In this document: in pieces, positions 24,016 through 34,684 of the stretch | How positions within the stretch are numbered: the first letter of the stretch is position 1 | How the letters are laid out: the number at the start of each line of letters is the position of its first letter | Source of the DNA: Cryoendolithus antarcticus | Taxonomy: Eukaryota > Ascomycota > Dothideomycetes > Cladosporiales > Cladosporiaceae | DNA: 64,000 bases | Assembly (NCBI GenBank): GCA_002077065.1 | Contig: NAJO01000081.1 | Coordinates: 26,122 to 90,121, forward strand | Direction: 5' to 3' | The notes under the pieces: generated by a model | Databases searched by the model: none | Seen by the model: only the letters and a program-made list of their open reading frames with translations | Told to the model about the DNA's origin: nothing | Position numbers and translations under genes: made by a program

Positions 24016-24306
24016 AGTGTTCTAGATCCACAGAGCAAGTCGAGGTAAGATCGAGTTATAGTCTTTCAATAGTCAGTAGGCACTCCCACATCGTTGACCT
24101 GAAAGAGGTCTTACTTGCTTCATCTCTACGACTGTCGCTGGCACCGACTCAATAGCAAGAACAGAGCAATACAGTAGATCACGTGATCTGACCGTGCGAT
24201 GGAATGCGCTGTGCGGGCGTTTCATTCATCCCGTGGAATGTGATCGTGACAGATGTCTCTGAGGTCATGGGACGTATCTGCTCCGGGAGCCACTCTACAT
24301 GCTCTA

Positions 24307-24374
24307 GTCAACTATACAGTTGACCTACTCAATTAGGATCCTTACACTATGCAACTTGAAGCTGTAAGGATCCA
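24307..24374. repeat. Two adjacent hairpin-forming palindromes
   Basis: GTCAACTATACAGTTGAC at 24307-24324 has 7-nt arms. The block AGGATCCTTACA at 24335-24346 pairs with TGTAAGGATCC at 24363-24373 across a 16-nt loop. They precede the inverted repeat copy at 24486 and may mark its edge, or may be chance. Confidence 0.5.
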
Positions 24375-24485
24375 ATTACTGCATCACGTAACCCCCTAGG
24401 AATCTAGTAACCCTCACCTTCGCGTAAACATCGACAATGATGTCGCCTACCTATTGTGTATTGATGAGTCTAGTGAATGGGTACG

Positions 24486-24722
24486 TGTCGCTAGCACCAG
24501 AAGCCTTGGGATCTTAGCAGTGCAGGTAGACATTAGGAAGCACCCATTACAATACACTACGTAGCGCATGCATAGTGGCGTTCCGTCCCATGCTGCGGTA
24601 GCCGCCCAACGCCAAGATGTGGGGCGCTTTTCAACGCGTCGATGGGTTGACCGCGCTAAAATGCTGTGCGGCGATTTAGCGCAATGAAAACACTTTAAAC
24701 GCAGTACTTGCACGCACTGCAT
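24486..24722 (-). repeat. Dispersed repeat family 1, copy 2 (inverted)
   Basis: Reverse-complement match to 8088-8304, including both halves of the GCGCTAAA/TTTAGCGC inverted core. Similarity ends near 24486 and 24722, giving an element of about 215-240 bp. The two copies are 16 kb apart and in opposite orientation. Confidence 0.75.
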
Positions 24723-25024
24723 AATTCCAAGAGCTCTAGCACCGACATTGGCGATGATTAGAGCGATAAAGCAATTACGAGACAGACGGGGCCGTTTGCA
24801 GCTTGGTCGGGACGCGCTCTTTCTTACAGGTAGTCATTCTGCGGATGTCGAACAGCAAAAGAGGCGCTCTGCATTTTTCACCGCATTGTATAGTCGCTTC
24901 CAGAAATCGCAGTGACCTATGTAAGGATGAGATCGCGCTCTCTATCCTTCAACTTCGCAATCACGATTTTTAAAGAACAACTGTTCTTGGGAACGCGCAT
25001 CTGCAATGCAACAGTCACCTCGAC

Positions 25025-25669
25025 TTGCCAGTTTCCTTACTGGGGACGATGCAACGGTTCCTTAGCCCCCATCTTCGCATAGGACGGACACTAATGGCGA
25101 AACAGGATGAACCCCTGATACGCGGCTGGCTACACGAACTATATGAAATCGGAAGGCACCGGCAACACTTCTTCAAGATAATGCCTCATTCGATTTCACT
25201 TCGAGACGCCCAAACTACCGCACGACACGATAGAATGATGAGATTCGAAGGACCGGATCAAGACACTCTCAGGATCTTGACACTCAATGCGACTGAATAG
25301 TTCCAGGAGCCGTCAACTTTCTGGAACAGAGAGATGTTCCCCAGCCGGCGATACGCAGATCCAGGTGCACGCATTGTCGGTCTCTTTCTTGACGCAGGGG
25401 GGTTAGACACGTAGTCACCCCTTGCGGCACGATTGTGCTGCATCGTGCTGGTGAAGTTCCGCCGTCGCATGCCGCTGATGACACTCAAACGAACAGCTGA
25501 GTCACTGGCTTCCGAAGCAACTAACGGCGGCTCTCTTGTCACTGCGAAGCAAATCGAGAAGTCCGCGACGGAAATGGAGGACATCGGAAGTCGATTGATG
25601 AACCTTGAGCGCTCCGTGAACACAGGAATCAGCTTGGTCCTCGGGAAACGCATAACCAAAAACCAGTGA
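25025..25669 (+). pseudogene. Unknown family X, copy A, with two in-frame TAG codons
   Basis: One frame of 215 codons ends in TGA (25667-25669) and is interrupted only by TAG at 25298-25300 and 25412-25414. It aligns with the minus-strand copy B (33164-33730) over GPD--TLR-LT-NA, then across the stops into a shared CIVLV helix and a helical tail (ATEMEDIGSRLMNLE). At the first stop copy B has TGG. At the second, both copies have TAG. Function is unknown; the protein would be soluble and helical. Confidence 0.5.
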
Positions 25670-26767
25670 GTAATCGATCAATGTGAGTAGCGTGTCGACA
25701 GAGCTCTGATGGGTCCAGACTGTTGAAGGTACTCCCAAAGCAAGCCTAAAGGCACCAGAAGGTCGCTGCGCGACTTCGAGAGACGGTCGGCGACTTGGCC
25801 GCCGAATACACCAGCCTACGCAACAGACTTGTGGATTGGTATTTGGAATACCTTTTTTCGCTCAGATCTACGCCATCGACATCTTCAAGGGAGCTGTCCA
25901 GACCAATGGTCGAAAGTCCAGGGCTAGCGAACGACCCACTACTTTTCACCTGCACTCCGCCAACCTTCGACCACATGTGACGCGCTCTGTGCTCGATATA
26001 GTCAACGTCAGGACAGCAATTTATGGGGGCGCGCATGGCTCTTATTATCAGGGTAGCGCCCAGTACTCGTTGGACCTAGCGATCGTAGGACACGTCTCCA
26101 GCAAGTCACATCGCGCGCAAGTGGAGAGTAGCAGCACCGATTAGAAGATCAGTCTATATTGTTGTAATAGGAACGTCCGCTGCCAACACTTGCGCATCGC
26201 TACCTCCGGCCGTCTCTTGGCTTTGAGATCTCATCAGTACTCGCCCAACACATCTATGCTTTTGCTTTGATATTCCGTTGCCTTTTTGAGAGATGTCTTT
26301 TGCGCAGCTGACGCCTCATGAACCGATTGGTGTCACCTAGCAGCCGATGCAGTGTATTGTAATCTTGCATTCTTCGTTATGTCGTGGGCTCCACACCTGG
26401 GGACAGTAGTGCCGATGGTATTCACCCTGCATGAGTGTCGTGGTTTCTATAGGTTCAGCCCACGTCTCGATTAGAAATCGATCCACTCTCGACGGTGGGG
26501 GTTGCTGGCAAGGTCACATCAACTCAAGGATACAGCCTGATTTGTACTATGCAACGAACAATACGAGAAGAGTACGTTGTGGTCAAACAATCAAGATGAC
26601 TCCGGTGCATCGGGGAGGTCCGCAATCAGACGGTATTCCCAGTTTCACACGCGTGCCTTACAGTTCAAATAGTCGATGCCTCCGCTGTAGTCGTCAAGGT
26701 CTTTGGTAATATATCGGTTCCGCAACAGACAGTGATTTCTATCCCGCAGTCTTGCACTTCGAAGACA
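25670..26767. other. No confident gene
   Basis: Short frames such as 25795-25980 (YTSLRNRLVDWYLEYLF) may be decayed downstream exons of the preceding family; not assignable. Confidence 0.3.
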
Positions 26768-27514
26768 ATGAACACTATCACCATGGCGCATTCAGATCCT
26801 GACGGCGAATCGACTGGATCTTCATTCACGGCTGCATCTGACATGGAAGACACTCTGTCGACCGAAGGTTACAGTGTTAAGGAATACTGGGTTGGACGAA
26901 TACACATCAGATACGTTCTTGCCGCAGGACTCGCGAAAGATGCTAAAGCGGACCAGGAGCCACATGAGCTGGATGTGAGCCTCTCACGACACCGCATATT
27001 CGTTTAGTGAGCTAATCTACGACAATCCGAACTGAACCTGGCGATTGAGACCTACAATTATGCCGACAAATTGATTACCTTTCGTAATCTTCTACCAAGA
27101 TCGTTGTGGCGAGATGGGCGCGATGATCGTGAAGAGCTCCTGACGACTATAGGGGCGGTGCTACGCTTTTATGAGCGGGACGCAGGGGAACTGGTACTTC
27201 GCAATTTGTGGCAGCGCAGTGACGGGAGAGGACCTCAAAACCCGATCGATGCAGCACGAGCGAAGCACCGTCCTACAAACTACAAAGTCGATGATGCCCC
27301 TTCAGGAAGTGACGTCCAGGCGCTGAAAGAGCATGCTGACAGCCTTGGCAGTCCGTATGTCCATGAAGAGGCACGTATCTTTGGAGGTCGCTTCCTGTCC
27401 ACGATTCGCTTTGGATCGCGAGTTTTCACCGCCGAGGGTAGATCGAAGAAGTTGGCCCACCAACGTGCAGCTCAGGAAGGTTGTATAGCTCTAGGGATTG
27501 GGGGCGGTTTGTAG
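26768..27514 (+). CDS. dsRNA-binding-domain protein, two exons
   Basis: Exons 26768-26974 and 27050-27514 give 223 aa. The 75-nt intron has a GTGAGC donor, a CTGAAC branch and an ATTGAG acceptor on codon boundaries, and removes the only stops. Residues 1-35 are acidic and disordered. The C-terminal 65 residues fit a double-stranded RNA-binding fold: a helix (DVQALKEHADSLG), strands YVHEEARIFGGRF and LSTIRFGSRVFTAEG, and then SKKLAHQRAAQEG with the Lys pair and Ala-Ala of helix 2. It lies 346 nt upstream of the deaminase gene on the same strand. Apparently intact. ATG 26783 is an alternative start. No catalytic domain was seen. Confidence 0.6.
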
Positions 27515-27860
27515 GGATGGTTCACATGTTGTGCATTTGACAGTCTCATCATCCGCAGGGTGTATTCATCGCACGTTCATGTACTCGCCCGCCGGATTTA
27601 GTCCAATATATATGGCGATCTCATCAGGCGATATACCACGACATACAATATGGAGTATTTCACCTCTTGAGCTGCTCACGTGGAGGATGGGGTACGCTGT
27701 GGGGTCTGCGTTCAACCACGCCACCTCAACAGTGTCCGACGCGCCGCACCTTGTTCGACTCGTGCTGACATCCATTCATCCGCTACTCACGTTGACACTT
27801 TACCAATCATGACCCGTGCTCACGCGCTGTTGCAACCTCCCTACCACCACATTCGCGGTT

Positions 27861-29172
27861 ATGGAGTCGGGGCAATCGATTTCGGAAGCGCCAAAGGAGC
27901 ACAATGACTGTCACCAGCAGTTCTATGAAACTCTTGTGCTGATGAGTCTGTTCTCAAGCGGCCAGACTTCTCGAGTGAAACGAAGACGAACAGCCTGGCA
28001 GCGCTTCTTGGATGATCTGTCCTATCTATGTGACGCGGAGACTGGAGGCAAGAGTATACCATCGATAGCGGTCCGAAAGGATGACCGCAAGCTCGTATTT
28101 TGGATATCTGCCAACGGACGACTGGGAGGAGCCTATCATCATTTGCGCTGGTTACTTGAGCAGCTTGCTGGGCGCCATGACGGCGATGTTTCTGCAGCTG
28201 CGACTCGCGGGATGATCTTGGGGAGAACGACTGACGTGAGTTCTCGGAAAGTGAGAAACTACGCGAGGGAATTGCAGGTGCACATATCACAGGTGGAGAG
28301 CCTTCGGTCGATGCCTGCGGAGGGTACTGTGCTCCCAGCTTCACCTATTGTACGGGCACTGATGATGACCAGTCGTGAACGTTTTGAAGACATTCCAGCA
28401 GTTATTGCAAGCCCAACAACCCTACGACGACCTCTCGAACCGCGCTTTCCAATTTCGACTCTCCGACGACTACCAGAAGCTGAAGGACATTGTCAAGAAA
28501 AACTCCTCAACATCGCCATGGCACCAAATTCGTCACTACATAGGTCGATTGGCATCTTGGTCGAAATGTACGAGGTTTGTTGTCCGGATGGCAAAGACCT
28601 GCCCTGATCTACTCAAGCATTACGAGGTCCGTCAAGTCATCTCAGCCAGTCCAAAATCTTGGCTTCAACCTGCGCGAGCCAGGGACGACCTGTTGGGCGC
28701 CGTGGACCGCATACTTCCGGTGCAAGACGTCAAGCATGTAGAGACACTTGCCTCTTTTGACAGAGAGACTTTGATGGAGAGATTTCAAACCCGGTGGGAT
28801 GGATTGAATAAACGCACGATGGTCCATGCGGAAGTCAGCATGTTGGACCACTTCTATCGTCATGGCCTGGTATTCGCGTTCGACGTGAGCTACATTGGAT
28901 GCAGCAAGCCGTCGTGCTACTACTGCAATGACTACATGTCTAGGCATCCTTTGCAGCCACTACAGAGGCCATGCCATGGTAACGTGTGGACCAAGTGGTC
29001 ACCTCCGAGGGACGATCAATTTGCGCACGACTCTTGCATTGCTCTAGAGTTGAAAATGAGACGGGAGATATCACACAGTCTTTCTCTGAGATCGTCTACA
29101 TTGCTTCAGCGGAGGTGTTTCGACTCTGTCACGGACCTCTCGACTTCACTCCCCACCATATATGGAAACTGA
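27861..29172 (+). CDS. OTT_1508-type deaminase-fold protein, two exons
   Basis: Exons 27861-28323 and 28373-29172 give 420 aa. A 49-nt intron (GTACTG donor, ACTGATG branch, GACCAG acceptor) restores the frame: AEV joins VNVLKTFQQLL. The N-terminal half has FYETLVLMSLF and a VFWISANGRLG strand. The conserved helical core is HQIRHYIGRLASW. The deaminase-type zinc site is VHAEVSMLDHFYRHGL followed by YIGCSKPSCYYCNDYM and RPCHGNVWTKW. OTT_1508 deaminases belong to the cytidine/nucleic-acid deaminase superfamily; the substrate of fungal members is unknown. All zinc ligands (His, two Cys) and the HAE Glu are present, so it could be active. It directly follows the dsRBD gene. Confidence 0.8.
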
Positions 29173-30418
29173 CGCGATAGTGGACAGTGGGAGATATCGA
29201 CACTCTCCCCCGGAAATGGTGGCGGTAGTCAAGACAGACACATCCTCATCCTCATCCTCATTCTGGAACTGATGTGGCCGTTACGAAAACCTCGAGGTGT
29301 GATGGATACGCCGCCTACGCCTACACGTCGTATAGATCAGATGAAATTGCACTCCGATAGGCCCCTTCCGTCTCTTATAACAAGCGACCGCGTGCTACAA
29401 GGACTGCAAGCAACTACGGCGCATAAGCAGGATACTCGGGAAGGCGAGTGCTTTGACTCAACGGAGAGCGTCACATATCTAACATGTCCTGGTACAAAAA
29501 TGTACATCAATCACGTGCTCGTACAAGCTTAGGGTCCTGGTCGCCGTGGACCACGCCTGCCACTCCGCTCATCGGTTTTGTCGACCAATTCGCCAGCTTG
29601 CTTTGTACCCGTCACCGAAGATCGTGTGCCCGTGGCAGCAGAATGAGGCGTTCGTAAGTGAGATTTACGAAGTTAGGGGGATCTGTAAGGTAGCCTGTGC
29701 GTTTTCCCTAGTCCGATGCAGGAGAGTGTGGGTACGATTGAGCAAAGATACACGAGTCATTGCGGCTGGTTCTACCGACTTGCGGCACCTTACATCGCCA
29801 GCAAACACCAGTCTCACATCAACCGGCCGTTCCATGGGTGCTCCATGTCACTTATGAGTCATTGATTAGTTGGATCACTCTACGCCCGCGACTCGAAGTT
29901 CACTGTATCTCCTCCGTGTCTGCCGTACCAAGTCTGATGATAATTTTCCTTCGCATCATCTCTCTCGTGCTTGCTTCGATCCTTGGGACTGTTTCGCACG
30001 AATTCGTGCTACGCTCTACATGACCACCGGCCCCCAGCACCTAGCAACACGCGACTTGAACGATACGATCGCCAGCCCCTACGAACACCAGCACCTACGC
30101 ATCATCATGACCTTACCACGTGACGGCTCAGAGCTGCGGCGCATCATCGACCATGTTTCCTTCGAGGTCGCATTGATGGCGAATCAGGTCTCACCGAGAG
30201 TTTGGTGGACTCCCTGGAAGTGCTGTTGTCTAAGATCCGATGCAATGGTCAGGGGATCTCGAGTAGCTCCCTTGTGCAGAACCTGCGTGGTACGATGAGA
30301 TACCGGGGAAACGACGGCATTATCACCGACTCTTTCATATGACCGTCTGCATACCCTCATCCACCTTGTTCTTTCCCAACGCGTCTCGTTCCCCGCTCGG
30401 GCTTCCAAAAGGATTCCC
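29173..30418. other. No supportable gene
   Basis: Contains a short microsatellite at 29241-29262 (CATCCT, about 3.5 copies). Remaining ORFs show no domain. Confidence 0.4.
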
Positions 30419-32114
30419 TTAGTCATTCGAAGATACTGGACCTAAGCAACCTCTTCTTCCAAGTCCGTTATCCACCCAGCTCGCTTGCACAGTAGTCCTC
30501 TCAGGTCTCCGTATCCTGTTCTGGTTATTGTTGCCCCGGTCTTGTTGAGGACTCGACGGCAATCTTTCCATTTCTTCCTCAGCGGACTGAGCCTGTGACG
30601 ACATGAAGAATACGCCAGGAGTCTCTGGGCTACCTTCATTGCCGTGATACGTGTATAGGCGTGGAAAGATAGCAAACATAGCTTCGTCTCGGCCGGGACG
30701 TGCATCAACCCCTTGCTTTTTGATGATAGGTTGGCTTGCATCGCACACCAACTCGTCCCAAGACCAGTCAACGTAATGTGTTATATCAAAGCGTGGCTCG
30801 ACTGCCTCCGTGAAGCGACACAGCTCTCGCCAAGCCTCACTTGCATTTTCTGCAATATCCTCCAGGTCGTTTCGAAATTTGGGCTGTTCGCTAGGCGCTA
30901 ATAACCCCCGGACCAGTGCCATGAAATCGTTACACAACTCATCGATTCGTTCAGAGAGGATCCCTTCCTGCTCACTAGGAAGTAGCGCCTGAATTGAGGC
31001 GCGGACAACGGACTCTTTCGCGCTGCCTGCCTGGGCTTGCCGAACTAGCATGTCGCGGATGCCACTATCTCGGCGCAGGAGATAGGTCGGATGGAAGAGG
31101 TACTCCACAAAGGCGCGTGCCAAGCTTGGCAGAATAAATATGCATCGCATTTGCTTCGCTGCGATCGTGTTACTCTGCGGCACCGGCAACGACTTAATCG
31201 AGTGACTTATTGGTTTCAATCGTGACCATAAAGATTTTGTCTATCAGAATACGTCAGCTAGTAGCGCTTGTACAGTAAAGTCCGAATTGATTGAACACTC
31301 GGAATACCGAACGTCATGTCACGATAGAATGTTGAGAAGACTGCTTCCACAGTGTTTGATCAAACAGCGTCTAGCCCCCCCATCCTACTCCGCAGTTAGT
31401 TGGCGGTCTCACACAGCGTTCTCGTGTCTTTTCCACTCACACTTTTAGATCGTCTCGTAAAGGAACCGTCAGTTTTGCAGCATCCTGCAACTGCTGTTCC
31501 ATCCATTCACTCTGCTTCTTCAAATTCGTCCAGGCTTTCTGTAGCTCCTTGTTTTCAGTCTCGAGCTGCGCAATCCTCGCCTCACAGTTCTTGTTCGCGG
31601 TAGTCCAAGCTCCGTTTTTCTGCTTCTCAGCTCCTATTGCTTTGATAAGACCCTGAACTTTGTCGCCGCCAATTTTGATATCCAGGTCTTTCTGCTTCAC
31701 TTGGTCCTCTAGTGTCTTGATCCGAGTCGACTGGTTCACCTCAGCAGTCTTCAAAGAGCCGACCCTCTTCCTGCTTTCCGTTAGTTGCTGCTGTAAGGTT
31801 TTGACCCGCTCTTGAAGTTGCTTCTCCCTAGCAAGCTGATCGTCACAATCTTGGTTGTAGTCTTTCAACCCCTCTCGCCTGGCAAGTTGATGAAGTCTCT
31901 CTTTCTCATCACGAGATCTGACTTCCTCTACTAGAGCTGGAACCTCGTCGATGCTATCCAAGATGCTGCCGATTGCTTTGTCCTTCGACAACTTCTTAGC
32001 CGACTCTAGGAGAGTCTCGAACACTTTTCTTGTCTCTGTTGGTACAGCAGGTTGTTCTTCGCTTTCGAATTTGGGAACGTCGTCGTTGGGCGATTCTTTG
32101 CTGACTTGTGCCAT
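30419..32114 (-). CDS. Coiled-coil fungal protein, two or more exons
   Basis: Exon 1 (31437-32114) starts MAQVSKES and carries a long coiled coil with heptads (LQERVKTLQQQLTESRKRV; RIAQLETENKELQKAW). It ends at DDLKV, where GTGTGAG could be a donor. The last exon, from an acceptor near 31243 to 30419, reads SLWSRLKPISHSIKSL, then FVEYLFHPTYLL, RRDSGIRDMLVRQA, the ALVRGLLAPSEQ helix, WDELV and IFPRLYTYHGNEG. This order matches a recurrent uncharacterised fungal family (coiled coil plus helical C-terminal domain). The intervening 190 nt may contain a small exon. No disablement was seen. Function unknown; probably a scaffold. Confidence 0.55.
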
Positions 32115-33163
32115 TATTGGTTGGAGATGGTGCAGATGAGCTAGCCACCAGGGTCCTGGGACCTGGGCCGTGGTTTCAATACTGCTATAGTAGGGACTAA
32201 TTCGTCCTTACCTGATGCTCCACGGTGAACTCAGCCTATAATGTTTGATCTTCAGGCAAGATCGCCTACAAGACGCCCTTGTGACAGCAAGCCTTGCATA
32301 CCCGGATTCGACAGGTCGTGGCTCAGATCTATTGGCTGAGCGTGGGACTGCATACTATAGTGGTTTGCAGCTAGTGTGCGTCGCCACTCTGTGTACACGT
32401 AGTGTGCTGCGCGTTGCTCCTCAACGGAGCTGATAGTCTACTTGACCGGTGAAACATTGAGCGAATCAGTAGTTGCGATCGGGGATAATTAGGGCCAGTT
32501 AATTGCTTGCGGGATTATGCTAAGTGCCATGATAGGGATGGAGCGCTGATCTTGCAGCGATACGAAAGGCAGCCATTCCGGCCGTGTGGATGTAGCATCG
32601 GCGCGCGAAGACCTATGCATGCCTGCCGTTATGCTGTCTTCAATAACACCCCACTAGCAAAACATGCAGACATTGTGAAAGCTATGGAATGGCAGTGGAT
32701 CATGTAAGGAAATTTGTAGAAGATGCTGGAATCGGGGCGACGTGGCTTTTCACCGCATTTCCGCATACACCATCGAGATCAAGAGAAGAAGTCATTGTAA
32801 GCCTCCCGACATGCCGGCTCTGGGGACATCAGAGTCTGCCTCTCCGGCGCTTGAGCAAAAGCTACCATCGACGACGTCCCCAGTCCCTGAATCGAGATCA
32901 CCTTTTCGGAAACAATACGACGTTGGAGTTGCGCGTGCTCGACCGACAAACGTGCTGGGTCGGTAGTTCGCAAGTGTTCTATCACAGAGGTGAACAGTGG
33001 CCCACTTTTCGGCAGCATCTTCGTCCAACTATTGGTATCAGCAAAATCGAGCCGTAAATTGATATCATTGACAACATACAAGGACTCGGACAATTCGCAA
33101 CCCAGAACCAATACGATACCTCCATCCACAGTGATTTCCAGATTCTTGTATCAATGTGCGAAG
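32115..33163. other. No confident gene
   Basis: A minus-strand frame at 32779-33129 (SGPLFTSVIEHLRTTDPARL) looks weakly coding and could be a downstream exon of family X copy B, but no splice link was found. Confidence 0.3.
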
Positions 33164-33730
33164 TCAAGCCTTGCTACTACCGTTTTCTCGACTTCGTTCG
33201 GATCGTAGCTAATCCGCCCCCCCGATCTGCACTGTCTAGGCAATCATATCAGCGGGTGGCTGACCAATGCGCTGGTGGATCTCTACAAGCACGATGCAAG
33301 CTATACGCTGCGCCATACGAGACTAAGCGTCATCACATTGTGCCTTCATGTAGAACTCGACCATCTGACCTGAGTCGGTAGCGCCCAGGATCGGGTGCGA
33401 AGGGTTGATACAGAACGACAGAGGATGCTGTGTCCATCGCCTAGCATTCATGGTGAGAAATCGCAAGGTTTGCAGATCAGGGCCCAGATATTTGAAGAAC
33501 TTCGGAACGCGAGCCGCTTCATGGGAGCCAATTGTTTGAATCTTGAATCTTGATGCTCCAAAGCAATCAGGTCGGGCAATTTGCATGTCGTGCAGGGCTT
33601 GCAGAACGGTCGCCAGTTCGTCCAGATCTTCCCATGTTGGTTTTTGTATTAATATCATATCGATGTACACGAAGAACTGACCCACCCTTACTAGGTGTTC
33701 AAGCAATAAGACAAGGAACTGGCTCGACAT
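33164..33730 (-). pseudogene. Unknown family X, copy B, with in-frame TAG codons
   Basis: The frame reads LDELATVLQALHDMQIARPD, SRFKIQTIG, FKYLGPDLQTLRFLTMNARRW, MVEFYMKAQCDDA, TAG (33323-33325), SRMAQRIACIVLVEIHQRI, TAG (33236-33238), TAG (33209-33211) and ends at TGA (33164-33166). A GTAAGG donor near 33690 indicates an intron shared with copy C. Downstream similarity to copy A continues past the first TAG. Family unknown. Confidence 0.5.
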
Positions 33731-33902
33731 GTTCTGCGCAGGGAAAGTATTGAACGATCGTTGGAGTGGTCATCCGGAAGATACGCCTTATGCCATCGAT
33801 ATGTCATGATGGCGTGAATTAGCCACGTCCTTCGCCCTCGATGCGTGTATGCCCGACTTATGCTATCTAGCACAATTGATGGTCTGTAGAATGCAGGGTC
33901 TA

Positions 33903-33942
33903 CGCTAAATCGCCGCACGGCCAGCTAGCGCAACGTTAATAT
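33903..33942 (+). repeat. Dispersed repeat family 1, short relic
   Basis: CGCTAAATCGCCGCACGGCC followed by AGCTAGCGCAACG repeats the inverted-repeat core of the elements at 8088 and 24486. Flanks are not similar. Confidence 0.5.
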
Positions 33943-34684
33943 GACCACCGCACGGACACGTGGCAAGCGTCTTACTGACATCTCGATTTTGGAAAATTTT
34001 GGGGAAGGACGCAGGAGAATGTCTGCGCCTGTGGTCGATGAGTTGACGCATGCCCTCTCAGTCCAAATTCCCGGGCCGATCTTCTTAATCGCGCACACCT
34101 GGCATGGTTTGACACAAGCAATATAGCTGATTACATACATGCGAAGAACGGCCATGTCCGACCTTTTGCGATATCTTTCGCGACGAAGCGACGCAGGTAC
34201 CGACGATCGATGGCGTAATGGATCTGCACACACTCTGGCCAATTACCATGGACCTTACCAGCTGCCATGAGCATTCTGCAGCTTGGGCCTCTTTGTGTTC
34301 GAAGCCGTGAACAAGGAAGTGTTGCTCGACCAACGCGGACCTATGCACGAGGCTTCATGCCGCACACCCAGCGCTTCTATCCAAGCGACACTCGAAGGCT
34401 TTGCAAAGTAGCCACTGCGAGGTGACACGGCTGCGGGCACAGAATGGTATCATGCACAATCTCAGTGGCTGAAGACCAATATCGCAGTGACAGTGATGCA
34501 CAGTGTGATTTCTTAATCAAGTGCATGATCTTGCTATAGATGTGCCCATCTCTTCCGCCCTTCGAAACTGACAACGTCACCTCTCAGTCTCCGCTACATC
34601 CCAAGGAAAATTTTCATACGCGAAAGATTGAGATCCCGCACCCAGACACGTCTCGTCGCGAAGGAGTGTCAGACTATCCGCATC
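33943..34684. other. No supportable gene
   Basis: 5' flank of the giant DUF3638 gene. Short ORFs only. Confidence 0.4.

Noticed and set aside
27859..28344. A 161-codon minus-strand ORF
   Set aside because: Exact antisense of the first exon of the deaminase gene, whose plus-strand reading has a clear family match and splice sites.
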